A DNA stretch of 64,000 bases from Qipengyuania mesophila (GCF_019711655.1 NZ_JAIGNU010000003.1:62001-126000); one strand, 5' to 3'; shown: positions 18,770-26,958, counted from the stretch's first letter. A program made the numbers and translations. The notes: generated by a model from the letters alone, not told the origin.

Positions 18770-18958
18770 TTAAACACGCTTGCTAGTAACGGAGACTAGC
18801 AAAGCCAATCCGCCAAACAATGCTACCGCGAAGAAGAATTTTCTCTCAGCCATTGGGCCGCCATCAATGAGAGCCACGCATGCGCCGATCAGAACGCCCC
18901 AGCTGAGGCCTAGGGCGACGGTGCGGACGTGTCGTTGATTAGCAAGGCAGCGGAGCAT
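18770..18958 (-). CDS. Small membrane protein
   Basis: A 62-residue peptide with two hydrophobic segments (VALGLSWGVLIGACVALI and FFFAVALFGGLALLVSV) joined by a charged loop, so a two-span hairpin membrane protein. No family recognised. It fills the space between repeat copies 2 and 3. Confidence 0.5.
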   Translation of the reverse strand: MLRCLANQRHVRTVALGLSWGVLIGACVALIDGGPMAERKFFFAVALFGGLALLVSVTSKRV

Positions 18959-18982
18959 TGCATGATCTGTAACCGTGAATGA

Positions 18983-19073
18983 AGTGACCGCAATGGCGTC
19001 GTTAACTGTCGGTCGGCTCCTGGCACATGGCTAGCTCGGCAAATTAGTCACGAACTGGGTGGAAAGCAGTCGT
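18983..19073. repeat. Dispersed intergenic repeat, copy 3
   Basis: Starts AGTGACCGCAATGG, has GTCGGTCGGCTCCTGGCA centrally and ends GGGTGGAAAGCAGTCGTT, aligned with copy 2 over its full length. Confidence 0.55.
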
Positions 19074-19113
19074 TAGGAATCTGCTGCTATCCGAAGGTCT
19101 GAAGAGGACTGTG

Positions 19114-19278
19114 ATGGCTTTTACGGAAGAAGAAAAGCGCAAGTGGCACGCCGACCGAAAGTCAGGACGTGCTGGCGAGAATCATGCGCCTGAAATCCGA
19201 TGTGCTCACTGTGGCGCACCAGTTGATTCCTCCCAGGCGGACTCCGAGTTTCCCCTTTGCATTGCCTGCGACGACTAG
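19114..19278 (+). CDS. Small zinc-ribbon protein
   Basis: A 54-residue peptide with two CxxC pairs, RCAHCG and LCIACDD, spaced about 19 residues apart, which is a zinc-ribbon pattern; the N-terminus is charged and helical. The ATG at 19114 follows a GAAGAGG stretch; a GTG one codon earlier is possible. It lies alone between repeat copies 3 and 4. Zinc ribbons of this size often bind nucleic acid or a partner protein. Confidence 0.6.
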   Translation: MAFTEEEKRKWHADRKSGRAGENHAPEIRCAHCGAPVDSSQADSEFPLCIACDD

Positions 19279-19325
19279 CGCCTGTTATCCCGTCCGGGAT
19301 CGCAGCGCCACGGCTAGTCAGCTAT

Positions 19326-19343
19326 TGGGTGGAAAGCCGACAT
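19326..19343. repeat. Dispersed intergenic repeat, copy 4 (3' arm)
   Basis: TGGGTGGAAAGCCGACATT matches the right end of copies 1-3; the left part (from about 19287) is diverged. A further degenerate relative of the left arm begins near 19687 (GCGTCCGCTTGCGGGTCGTT). Confidence 0.5.
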
Positions 19344-19377
19344 TGCCGGTAGCTGTGCCAACCGTTAGTTGCCGGCC

Positions 19378-19680
19378 ATGCTTTGGAACATAATCGACAA
19401 GCGCACACGGCCCTATCGGTGGCGCGAAATTAACGCGATCATTGAGGCAACAGAGCATGACAACTCATGCACGGATGCCGACCAAGCGCCTGAAAGCGAC
19501 CCGAAGGTGGCAGTCGATTACGAGGCGCTTGAAGCCGTGTCAGTGTCCGACGCTATAAAGTGGGCAGAGAGCCAATCCTGCCCAGTCACTCTCTACCTTT
19601 ACGACCTAGGTGCGGGGTTTGGTGATGAAGAGCATTTCACGAATGTCGAAGTGCGATTCACTGACGAAGACGACACTTAG
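19378..19680 (+). CDS. Hypothetical acidic protein
   Basis: A 100-residue acidic protein beginning MLWNIIDKRTRPYRWREI. No membrane segment. The end (GFGDEEHFTNVEVRFTDED) is rich in Asp/Glu. The start is an ATG just after repeat copy 4. Family not recognised. Confidence 0.55.
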   Translation: MLWNIIDKRTRPYRWREINAIIEATEHDNSCTDADQAPESDPKVAVDYEALEAVSVSDAIKWAESQSCPVTLYLYDLGAGFGDEEHFTNVEVRFTDEDDT

Positions 19681-19910
19681 GAAGCGTCCGCTTGCGGGTC
19701 GTTAGCTGCCAGTCCGCTTTCTAGTGGTGAAATGCATGTCGGGCGGCGGTGAAACGACAAGCCACCTTCATGGGGCTCCATTCGGTGGCGGGGTCGCATT
19801 GCCACCGGGGTGACTTGCCGTTCCAAATTCATAATGATCGAGGTTGAAAACTAAGCAACCAGTCAACGAGCTGGTGTTACGAATTCAGACATCGAGAGGC
19901 AGCCGAGCAC

Positions 19911-20138
19911 TCACTTGCGGAACGCCGGCCCAAGGCGAATATCTCGGCTTCCACACCTAGAGCAAATCAGCTTCTTCTCGACCAACGCCATTTGCTTCGA
20001 CCAGCCGCGCTCCTGACAAATCAATGTGATCTCCAAGGGGTTCAACACAGCGACCCTTTTACACCTGAGACAGTCCACCCTCAGGGCGTAGTCATGGCGC
20101 GAATAGTCCGAGATTTTATCCAGCCGCTTGGAGCTCAC
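19911..20138 (-). CDS. Small zinc-ribbon protein
   Basis: A 75-residue basic peptide with CLRC near residue 24 and CSRC near residue 61, a zinc-ribbon arrangement, and a basic end. Small two-CxxC proteins like this are frequent in sphingomonad islands; the function is unknown. It is divergent from the SNase gene and lies after a 230-base non-coding stretch containing repeat debris. Confidence 0.65.
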   Translation of the reverse strand: MSSKRLDKISDYSRHDYALRVDCLRCKRVAVLNPLEITLICQERGWSKQMALVEKKLICSRCGSRDIRLGPAFRK

Positions 20139-20296
20139 GGCTTTCGTCTGACCGACCAGATCAGCGTGGAAAGCGCGGTGATGAGGGCGGCAAACGCCGA
20201 TATGATAAGGGGGTCGATGATGATCAAAACATCCTCCGAATCAGGGTTGAGGAGGAGGTGTAGTTCACTTTTTGTTCCAAGTAGGAAAGGGCGTTG

Positions 20297-21022
20297 ATGA
20301 GCCAGAGCCTAGCCCGCATCCTTTCGCTCGTGCTGGCTCTCGGCCTCAGCTGTGCATCGCCGGCAGCAGCGCAGGTCTACGCCGGTCAAGCGGTCGCGGT
20401 TGACGGCGACTCTCTCGAAATCGGCAGCAAGCGGTTTCGTCTCTTTGGGATCGATGCTCTTGAGGCCCGGCAGACCTGCACCCGCCGCGAGCAAGCCTGG
20501 CAATGCGGGGAGGAGGCTGCGGCGACGCTGCGCGGGCTCATTCGAGACGAGAGCGTCAGCTGCGACCAGAAAGACATCGACCGTTACGGACGCATAGTGG
20601 CCGTTTGCACGGCCAATCGTCGAGACCTTGCGCAGGTGATGGTGAGCATGGGTCTTGCTGTCGCATTGCGCGAATTCACCACGGACTATGTGGAGTGGGA
20701 GGAGCTAGCGCGGCAGCGCGGGTTGGGTATCTGGGCAGCCGAGTTTCAGCGACCCTCTGAGTTTAGAGCCGGTGATGAGGAAAGCGCTCGCGAAGAGCGT
20801 GCCATGCTCGCTGAACAGCAACGACGACAGTCAGTGCGAAACGCACAAGAGCTATCTCGACGCGCCGCCGCAAGCACTTCAGGAGTATATTACCGCAACT
20901 GTGCGGCCGCGCGTGCTGCGGGAGCGGCACCGCTCTATCGTGGCCAGCCGGGGTATCGCTCTGGATTGGACGCCGACGGTGATGGTATTGCCTGTGAGCC
21001 GTATCGTGGAAATAGGGGATAG
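20297..21022 (+). CDS. Secreted thermonuclease-like protein with Excalibur domain
   Basis: A 241-residue exported protein. Signal peptide at residues 1-26 (ending SPAAA). The SNase fold spans about 28-155: VDGDSLEI, RLFGIDALEA and DRYGRI supply the calcium-binding and catalytic residues of staphylococcal-nuclease relatives. A charged linker leads to a C-terminal Excalibur domain, YYRNCAAARAAG ... DADGDGIACEPY, which binds calcium. It should degrade nucleic acid in the periplasm or outside the cell. ATG at 20297 is preferred to TTG one codon earlier. Confidence 0.9.
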   Translation: MSQSLARILSLVLALGLSCASPAAAQVYAGQAVAVDGDSLEIGSKRFRLFGIDALEARQTCTRREQAWQCGEEAAATLRGLIRDESVSCDQKDIDRYGRIVAVCTANRRDLAQVMVSMGLAVALREFTTDYVEWEELARQRGLGIWAAEFQRPSEFRAGDEESAREERAMLAEQQRRQSVRNAQELSRRAAASTSGVYYRNCAAARAAGAAPLYRGQPGYRSGLDADGDGIACEPYRGNRG

Positions 21023-21260
21023 TCAGGCGTGTGCTGACGAAGAGTAGATGCCGCTCCAATCTCCGACAGGCGCGCCAAGTAGGCCCGTAAAATCGAGCTC
21101 GCGGTCTTCTTGATCACACGCCGACACCGGCGCGGGCCAAGCTTGTGCTCGCCCGTCACTGAACACCAACTTGCAAGCGAACTGGCAATTTCTTCATAGG
21201 TCGCGCATAACTCAGCCAATCGGAGAGACAGGGGGTCGCTCCGTCACTGGGGGTCAAACC

Positions 21261-22013
21261 ATGAAATTCGCTGCTATCCCGGCAATCTTCGCCGCCGCCT
21301 TCGCTGTGCCTGCCGCCGCGCAGGATACCGCTCCAGTGCAGCCAGCCTCTGCTGTGCCGGTGCAGGCCGTGCGTGCCGCGCCGCAGCCTGAAACGGTGCT
21401 GCCTGCCGGAACTGAGATCATGCTCAAGATGACGCAGGAGGTCACCACGAAGGGGCGAGGGTGGGAGGAGGGCGATCAGTTCAATCTCGTCACCGCCGCG
21501 CCTGTCCTGCTGGGTGAATACGTCGTGATCCCGCAGGGCACCAAAGCAATCGGTCGGATCACCTGGCTCACCAGCAGGGGTGCTTTCGGGAAGTCGGGCA
21601 AGATGGACGTCGAGATGGAATATCTCGAGCTCGGCGGCCGTCGCATCAATCTTGACGGCACATATCGTCAGGAAGGCAATGGCGCCACGCTTGCCACGGT
21701 GGGCGGCGTTATCGCCGCGGGCGTCTTCGCCGGGTTCATCACCGGGCGCAGCGGCACTATTCCGGCCGGACGCGAGCTCATGGCCACGCTCGAGAGCGAC
21801 CTTCCCGTTGCGCTCCCCGCCGGCGCCAGTCTCGCGCCCAAGCCAGTGCAAGCGACCTACGCCACGCCGGCGCGGGCTATGACTGCCAGCGAAACTGCCG
21901 AGGCTGCGCACGCCGACACGATGGACAATATTGATGCGGCCAACGCTGCGATGGAGGCCAATGGTTCGGAAGAGGCTACCGATGAGAAAGCAATCAAGGT
22001 GGGCGGCGAATAG
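21261..22013 (+). CDS. Periplasmic hypothetical protein
   Basis: A 250-residue protein with a signal peptide (residues 1-20, FAVPAAAQ). After a proline-rich linker, residues 45-180 form a strand-rich domain with LPAGTEIMLKMTQEVTTKG and a glycine-rich hydrophobic stretch (GGVIAAGVFAGFITG), resembling the beta-barrel of VirB10/TrbI-like proteins and of a common sphingomonad family of unknown role. The acidic tail is probably disordered. The ATG follows GGGGGTCAAACC. No secretion-system neighbours are present. Confidence 0.75.
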   Translation: MKFAAIPAIFAAAFAVPAAAQDTAPVQPASAVPVQAVRAAPQPETVLPAGTEIMLKMTQEVTTKGRGWEEGDQFNLVTAAPVLLGEYVVIPQGTKAIGRITWLTSRGAFGKSGKMDVEMEYLELGGRRINLDGTYRQEGNGATLATVGGVIAAGVFAGFITGRSGTIPAGRELMATLESDLPVALPAGASLAPKPVQATYATPARAMTASETAEAAHADTMDNIDAANAAMEANGSEEATDEKAIKVGGE

Positions 22014-22106
22014 CTTTCCTTTTTCCCCGCACTGTCAGGGCGATTTCGCGATCATGGTTGCGATTTTAGCTGGCTGCTGGACGGGCTGGATGAGGATGCC
22101 ATCGCC

Positions 22107-22211
22107 ATGATCGACAGGAGCGACGAGAAGGCCCTCAGGATTGAGTTCGCGGCTCTCTTGGTCGCCCACGTAGTAGCCATCGTCCTTGCACTCTTCTGGG
22201 CCTTCTCATGA
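22107..22211 (+). CDS. 34-residue single-span membrane peptide
   Basis: An ATG-started peptide with a charged N-terminus and one hydrophobic helix (FAALLVAHVVAIVLALFW). Its TGA overlaps the next start codon as ATGA, which is the best sign that it is translated. Function unknown. Confidence 0.4.
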   Translation: MIDRSDEKALRIEFAALLVAHVVAIVLALFWAFS

Positions 22212-22408
22212 CCATTTCGCGGGAACAGGAGATTTGGGCCATGGCGCTATGGGTCGATCGCGAGCATGGCGAGGAAGCCGAACGTTTCATCGCCGAGCGA
22301 GTGCTTCATTTCGAGGCGACAGGAGAGGCTGGCGGCAAGGATCTCTGGATGCAGGTGGCCCGGCGGTATGTCGAGTTGAGGGATACGCTTGCCGCCGAGC
22401 CAAACTGA
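22208..22408 (+). CDS. Small conserved protein of sphingomonad type (DUF6961-like)
   Basis: A 66-residue acidic helical protein, MTISREQEIWAMALWVDREHG..., resembling a short family I associate with sphingomonads. The stretch HGEEAERFIAERV suggests a helical bundle. It starts within the stop of the 34-residue membrane peptide, so the two are coupled. Function unknown. Confidence 0.65.
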   Translation: MTISREQEIWAMALWVDREHGEEAERFIAERVLHFEATGEAGGKDLWMQVARRYVELRDTLAAEPN

Positions 22409-22413
22409 CTAGA

Positions 22414-22941
22414 TTAGCGGTGCGACCAGCCGTCGACGCTCTTGTCGAATTGCACGATGCCGATCGGTCCGCATTCAAGCAGGCGCGGCAGGTTGCGCAC
22501 CTGGTTCGCAGGAAGCTCCATCATGCCATCGGCGATGCGCAGCGTTAGAGTCTCGCCCAACGGGACCCGCAAGGCCGTCGTGAACACCGAGGCGGCGATG
22601 TCGATGTTGGGCGCGACCGCGAAGAGGTCGTCACCTTCATCGTTGACGAGCCGATAGAGCTTCAGCTGCTGGACCGGGGCAGTGTGTGCGACCCAGCCGA
22701 GTTCACAGAAGCTCGCAAAGCCCACCGGGGTGCTTTCCAGCAGGGCATCGAGACCACGCCGGTGATCGCCGGTGAGGGTCTCGTCCACGCGGGTGACCGT
22801 CAGGTCGACATGTTCGAGGCCAAGCGCTTCTTCGTGTTCGATAGCAACCATCCACGCCCTGTCCCTCGATGGCGCGACGATGTGACCGCGGACCTCGCCG
22901 TCCTGACGCTGGATGACGCATCCGTATAGATGAAATTTCAT
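22414..22941 (-). CDS. Hypothetical protein
   Basis: A 175-residue soluble protein of alternating strand and helix character with no signal peptide and no motif I know. It begins MKFHLYGCVIQRQDGEVRGH and ends after a leucine-rich region. It is convergent with the 66-residue gene, five bases away. Family not recognised; codon use is normal for the region, so I think it is real. Confidence 0.65.
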   Translation of the reverse strand: MKFHLYGCVIQRQDGEVRGHIVAPSRDRAWMVAIEHEEALGLEHVDLTVTRVDETLTGDHRRGLDALLESTPVGFASFCELGWVAHTAPVQQLKLYRLVNDEGDDLFAVAPNIDIAASVFTTALRVPLGETLTLRIADGMMELPANQVRNLPRLLECGPIGIVQFDKSVDGWSHR

Positions 22942-23032
22942 GTCGGTAGACCTTCTTGCTGTGGTTGGTCAGCTAGGTCTACGAGCGCCCCGAACGGGTG
23001 TCGGGTGGGCAATTTCATGGGAACAATGGGCA

Positions 23033-23776
23033 CTAATCGGTGCATGGAACGGTCGACTGCGCGATTCTTGTCTCCTCAGATCGTTGAATGACGCGGAGAA
23101 CCTGCGCAGGACTCCACGACCCGCCGCGTGGGGCTTTGAGTCCCATCTCATTTAAGCGCAGCGCGATGTCTGTGAGTGATGAGAGTCCTTCCTTCTGAAT
23201 CGATCTGATTTCACGCATTGTGAATTGGTCACGCCGACGCGCGGTGGCTGATCGAGAACTCGCACTTTTAGCTGGACCAATCTCGAGTCCCCACGAATTC
23301 GGTCTTGCTCCGCCGAGCACAACGCCTTGTGATTTCGCAATGGCCAAAGCGGCTCGGACCTTCTTGCCCGCATCAGTGCAACGATGCTTGTCTTCGATTA
23401 TGAAGCGAGAGAATTCGGCGTATGTCCAGTTAGGCAGATCGGCAGCGCGGACCTTGATACGATGCCGAAAGACTTCTTCTAGCCAACGTCTTCCGCCGCG
23501 CATTTGCCCAAATTTGCCGAAGATCAGCGTCGCGTTATGATCCTTGCAGCAGGCGATCGCCTGGTCGAGTTTTGGTCGAGCACCGAGCGTCAGGGGTTCG
23601 ATCTCTTCAAAATCACCTACGAGACGGGTCCAACCCTTTGCTAGAAGCACCTCGACTGCTTGGCGCTGACGTTCGCGATCGAGATTGCTGTGAGGTCGCA
23701 GCGAAGCTCGAAAATATACGACATACTTCCCGCGCACCTTCGGAAAGTAGCTCGGATCAAGACCAAAGGTTGCCAT
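23033..23776 (-). CDS. Divergent serine recombinase-like protein
   Basis: A 247-residue resolvase-fold protein. The nucleophile region reads VVYFRAS (Ser25), and ATLIFGKFGQMRGG stands where active enzymes have LDRLaR, so key active-site arginines are changed. The C-terminal part is a recombinase-type DNA-binding domain with SLTDIALRLNEMGLKAPRGG and a final helix-turn-helix. It may be a DNA-binding or inactive derivative rather than a working recombinase. It is on the minus strand, upstream of a non-coding 190 bases. Confidence 0.75.
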   Translation of the reverse strand: MATFGLDPSYFPKVRGKYVVYFRASLRPHSNLDRERQRQAVEVLLAKGWTRLVGDFEEIEPLTLGARPKLDQAIACCKDHNATLIFGKFGQMRGGRRWLEEVFRHRIKVRAADLPNWTYAEFSRFIIEDKHRCTDAGKKVRAALAIAKSQGVVLGGARPNSWGLEIGPAKSASSRSATARRRDQFTMREIRSIQKEGLSSLTDIALRLNEMGLKAPRGGSWSPAQVLRVIQRSEETRIAQSTVPCTD

Positions 23777-23965
23777 AAACGTAAATTCTCAATCTCAAGG
23801 CTGGCACGAGCAGGCTTCACAACGATATGAAAAAGAAGGGTTATATCGCCCAGCAGGGATTACCGTGATTGCTCTCTCCGCGGAATACGAAGACATAGGA
23901 CGGGGCGCGTAGAATCTCCGAAACTCCCATCACTAGCAATGACGCTAGGTGATAAAGGAGAATAT

Positions 23966-24283
23966 ATGCGTCAAGATCCACACTATTTTGCGATCCTCGA
24001 TGGCATTGGAATTGCGTATACGGTCGGGAATGATGCCAGCGGAGATTTTCAAGCGTGGCTTGGAGAACTGGCCTGTTACGACCTGGTGGACAATGGTGAC
24101 CGGGTCATCAAATTCGCGGCTGAAACGGTTGCCAACGTCATCGATGGAATTTCGGGTTCGTTGATGGACCTGAGCGCCGAAGATCGAGAAGTTCTCTTGG
24201 CTACCCATCAGTTTTTTCAGTCGTTGAAGCTTATTCGCGAAATGGCGCTCAACTTTGGACTTGCGAGGACAGGTGACGATTGA
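23966..24283 (+). CDS. Hypothetical protein next to structured RNA region
   Basis: A 105-residue acidic protein starting MRQDPHYFAILDGIGIAY, with a helical C-terminal half. The ATG at 23966 has GGAG six bases before it. No motif recognised. Its stop codon is 23 bases before the first stem of the 1.1 kb structured region, so it may share a transcript with it. Confidence 0.6.
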   Translation: MRQDPHYFAILDGIGIAYTVGNDASGDFQAWLGELACYDLVDNGDRVIKFAAETVANVIDGISGSLMDLSAEDREVLLATHQFFQSLKLIREMALNFGLARTGDD

Positions 24284-24303
24284 CGAGCGGCAAATTGGTC
24301 TCT

Positions 24304-25375
24304 CCAACGGCTAGGCATGGATAGAACTCCGGTGGATGGCACCAACTAAGAACCCACCGGGATTTCGGCGCCATCCGGGTCCTTAAGACCAGCCGTTTCT
24401 AGGACTTCCATTCTCTGCGGAGGTGACCTCAATCATGGTTCCCTCTGCGGGAATGGAAGTTGAAATTGTTTAGTGAGTAAAGAAGGTCCGTTCCTCTCCG
24501 AAGTGTGGTTCTATCCTGAAAACAGGAACTTACCCAATCCCCGGTGTAGGGCAGAAAACACAAAACCTAGTTGATAAAGAAACGCAGGCCCACAACCCAT
24601 TGGGGTCATGATCTCCATTCAGTCCATGACCATCCGCGTCATGCGACCATAGCTTCCGCAATCCCAGCTACCATCGGACCAGAGTAAGCATGCTTGATGG
24701 TTTCATGGGGTCGGGGACTTCATGGTTGAAGGGACCGTCATGGTCTGGGCGGCTTCCCTGGCTTTCATGTTTAAGCAGCTACCGGGCTTCGCCCGGCAGC
24801 GGAACTCAGCTGCTTCGCAGCTTCGTTCTGATTATTTCCTATTTCTTTGATGATTCCAATTCACCATCCCAAGGAAGACTTCAATCCCCCCGCCACCATG
24901 CAAAGAGGTCAGCATGGCAGCGGAGGGGTTATTCCTGGTTATCCCATGGGAAGTGGTAGAGAGCATCGATCGTGCGACGATCAGGCTGGCGGAACGCATT
25001 ACCAGCCTATCTGCTCCGAAACCCCGGCCTCTCGGCCCGTTCGGTCACCCAGCACCTGCTGGGCTCACCCCGCTGGACTTTCCTTCAATCCTCACAGGGC
25101 AGGGGCGACAGCCCCATCTTTTTGGCAAGCTTTCACTCCGAAAGGAGCGGGGCTTTCACCAGCCGGTCGTCACGGCTGATTTTCCCATTGCGCGCACTCG
25201 CTCGGCTCCGGTCTTATTCCCAGCTACCGATATGCCGCAGGGCAAGCGGCGAGATCCCTTGTGCGTATGGCAACGTGCGGTCGCTAACCGTTTGTCGCGG
25301 GCCGGAATTGGCTTGCTATCAGTATACCATGGAGCCGCCTCGGCTCGGACTGAAAAGTGGCGGGAGACGCCACTC
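24304..25375 (+). ncRNA. Candidate giant structured RNA (multi-hairpin region)
   Basis: About 1.07 kb without a believable gene but packed with perfect stems. The 5' part has AACGGCT/AGCCGTT (24306, 24391), GGATGGC/GCCATCC (24334, 24370) competing with CCGGTGG/CCACCGG (24329, 24354), and a 10 bp stem ACTTCCATTC/GAATGGAAGT (24404, 24451). Then come TCCTG-AAAA-CAGGA (24514), GGTCATG/CATGACC (24604, 24625), two TTC-loop hairpins (24782, 24808) and a 14 bp interrupted hairpin (24886-24928). A three-way junction follows (24961-25016: stems of 5, 6 and 7 bp). After it are CCCAGC/GCTGGG (25048), GGGGC-GACA-GCCCC (25102), CTCC-GAAA-GGAG (25136), CAGCCG/CGGCTG (25160), GCCGC/GCGGC (25234), GAGCCG/CGGCTC (25332) and GTGGCG/CGCCAC (25357). 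The GAAA loop favours the plus strand. Size and ornateness recall the GOLLD and ROOL classes of mobile elements; I cannot assign a class. The ends are approximate. Confidence 0.6.
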
Positions 25376-25429
25376 GGAAGCCGCATAAAATCGATCAACA
25401 TGTTGCCGGTGATTGGGAAATTGACGCAT

Positions 25430-25451
25430 CGCTGTAGACGCGTCTACAGCG
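25430..25451. promoter_or_regulatory. 22 bp perfect palindrome before the 98-residue gene
   Basis: CGCTGTAGACG followed by its exact complement, ending five bases before the ATG at 25457. The inner 14 bp, GTAGACGCGTCTAC, recur at 30665 beside attR. An operator for a dimeric regulator is likely; the protein is not identified. Confidence 0.6.
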
Positions 25452-25456
25452 GCAGC

Positions 25457-25753
25457 ATGGCAGGCACGAATGATGATTACCTCCGGCGTCTAAAGCATGA
25501 CGGACGGCAGGACCTTATCGACAAGATCGACCGGGGCGACATTTCAATCTACGCCGCTGCGATCGAGATGGGCTACCGGAAAAAGCGAGGAGCTCCCTCG
25601 AAAGCCGATCAAATCTCATATCACTACTCGCGCGCAACCCTTTCTGAGAAGCGTCGCTTTATCGTCGATAATTGGTCTAGTGTCGCCCGCATCGTCGGTG
25701 ATTTGGCGAGGCGCAGGCGCGCGAACGAGCAGGCACAAAAACCCAGCGAGTAG
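25457..25753 (+). CDS. Small basic protein, possible DNA-binding accessory of the integrase
   Basis: A 98-residue protein. Residues 25-45 (GDISIYAAAIEMGYRKKRG) look like a helix-turn-helix of the kind found in small phage regulators, and the C-terminus is strongly basic (ARRRRANEQAQK). It lies between the palindrome and the integrase gene, 75 bases upstream of the latter, where island regulators or excisionases usually sit. Function is inferred from position and composition; similar short proteins near sphingomonad integrases are unannotated. Confidence 0.65.
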   Translation: MAGTNDDYLRRLKHDGRQDLIDKIDRGDISIYAAAIEMGYRKKRGAPSKADQISYHYSRATLSEKRRFIVDNWSSVARIVGDLARRRRANEQAQKPSE

Positions 25754-25828
25754 GCTGGAAAACAGCCCGACAGCTTACTCCGCGTCTCCTAGAATAGCGG
25801 GATAAACCAATGCTCTAGGATATGCTCA

Positions 25829-26776
25829 ATGACTACCTCCACGACCACCGTTACCATCAGCGATGCGGCCAAGCTCTGGATCGCTCGGTGCGAACTCGAA
25901 CAGCTCGAACGGGCTACGCTTCACTCCTACCGCGGCCATGTGAAGAACCACATTGAGCCGAAGATTGGTTATCTGATGCTCACCGAGCTGAGCGCAGTCC
26001 ACGTTCGCGATTTTCTCGATGCCATGCTGCGCGACAGCACGCGGGCTATGGCGAAGAAGTGTCTGACAACGCTCCGGTCGATCATCAGCGCAGCGCAGGA
26101 GCGCGGTCTCGTGCACCATAACGTCGCTCGTGACGTGAAGCTGCGTCGCTCGGAGCGGCATGACCCCGATCGCGTGTTTCCGACTAAGAACGAGATCAAG
26201 GCGCTGATCGAGAACGCACCTGAGCGACACCAGCCGCTGATCATGACAGCTCTGCTGACTGGCATGCGCATGTCAGAGCTGCGAGGGCTGACTTGGGATG
26301 CTATCGACTTCAATAGAAGCATCATCACGGTTCGGAAGCGCGCCGATCGCTACTGCAACATGGGCAACACAAAGAGCAAATCTGGCCGGCGTGAGATCCC
26401 GATGGGGCCTGGGCTCGCAACTGTGCTGAAGGCTTGGAAGATCGCCTGCCCGAAGGGTGATCTCGAGCTGGTGTTCCCGAACGGCGTTGGCAACGTCGAG
26501 ACGCACTCCAACATCTACAACCGTATCTTCAAGCCGCTGATGCTCAAATGCGGCATTGTGGATGGGGAGGGCGCTCCGAGGTTCTCACTGCATGCCATGC
26601 GCCATGCAGCTGCGTCGCTTTTCATCGAGCAAGGATGGCCGCCGAAAAAGATCCAGACCATGCTGGGGCATTCCTCGATCACCATGACCTATGACGTCTA
26701 TGGGCACCTGTTTCATGATCCCGCAAAAGACGTGGACCTCATGGGCGAGATGGAACGGGGACTGCTGGCAGCCTAG
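25829..26776 (+). CDS. int: Tyrosine recombinase / island integrase
   Basis: A 315-residue phage-type integrase. The N-terminal SAM-like core-binding domain spans about 8-105 and the catalytic domain about 115-300, with Arg147 in TGMRMSEL, Lys184 nearby, His255-x-x-Arg258 in HAMRHAA, His281 in LGHSS and the nucleophile Tyr291 in DVYGHLF. All catalytic residues are present. It lacks the long arm-binding N-terminus of lambda-type enzymes. It is the only tyrosine recombinase in the island and so the best candidate for recombining the 50 bp tRNA-Met sites. Confidence 0.93.
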   Translation: MTTSTTTVTISDAAKLWIARCELEQLERATLHSYRGHVKNHIEPKIGYLMLTELSAVHVRDFLDAMLRDSTRAMAKKCLTTLRSIISAAQERGLVHHNVARDVKLRRSERHDPDRVFPTKNEIKALIENAPERHQPLIMTALLTGMRMSELRGLTWDAIDFNRSIITVRKRADRYCNMGNTKSKSGRREIPMGPGLATVLKAWKIACPKGDLELVFPNGVGNVETHSNIYNRIFKPLMLKCGIVDGEGAPRFSLHAMRHAAASLFIEQGWPPKKIQTMLGHSSITMTYDVYGHLFHDPAKDVDLMGEMERGLLAA

Positions 26777-26929
26777 GAGAGAGCTCCAGCCCAAGGCTGC
26801 CCTTCCGCTAATGACCCGAAGTGGGACATACTCCATCGTGGCGAATTTCTACAATTCTTCCTTGGCCGTCGAGCTAGGTTTCCGAGCTGCGACCCGAAGG
26901 GCTTGGAATGATTCCATGCCTTCAACTTT

Positions 26930-26958
26930 GGCCCCACCTCCTCGGTGGGGCCTATTTT
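26930..26958 (+). terminator. Strong terminator downstream of the integrase
   Basis: GGCCCCACC (26930-26938), loop TCCTC, GGTGGGGCC (26944-26952), then TATTTT. It lies in the otherwise empty 26777-27247 stretch, 150 bases after the integrase stop; nothing else there looks coding. Confidence 0.75.

Noticed and set aside
18144..19740. Chromosomal integron with attC sites
   Set aside because: No integron integrase is present, the repeat ends do not fit the GTTRRRY/RYYYAAC core sites, and the genes point in both directions.
24782..24822. Pair of TTC-loop hairpins as a simple terminator
   Set aside because: No T-run follows, and they are part of a kilobase of comparable stems.
24914..25753. Single 279-residue protein covering much of the structured region and the 98-residue gene
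   Set aside because: The upstream two thirds has biased composition, no motif and runs through perfect hairpins; the ATG at 25457 gives a normal small protein with its own operator-like palindrome.
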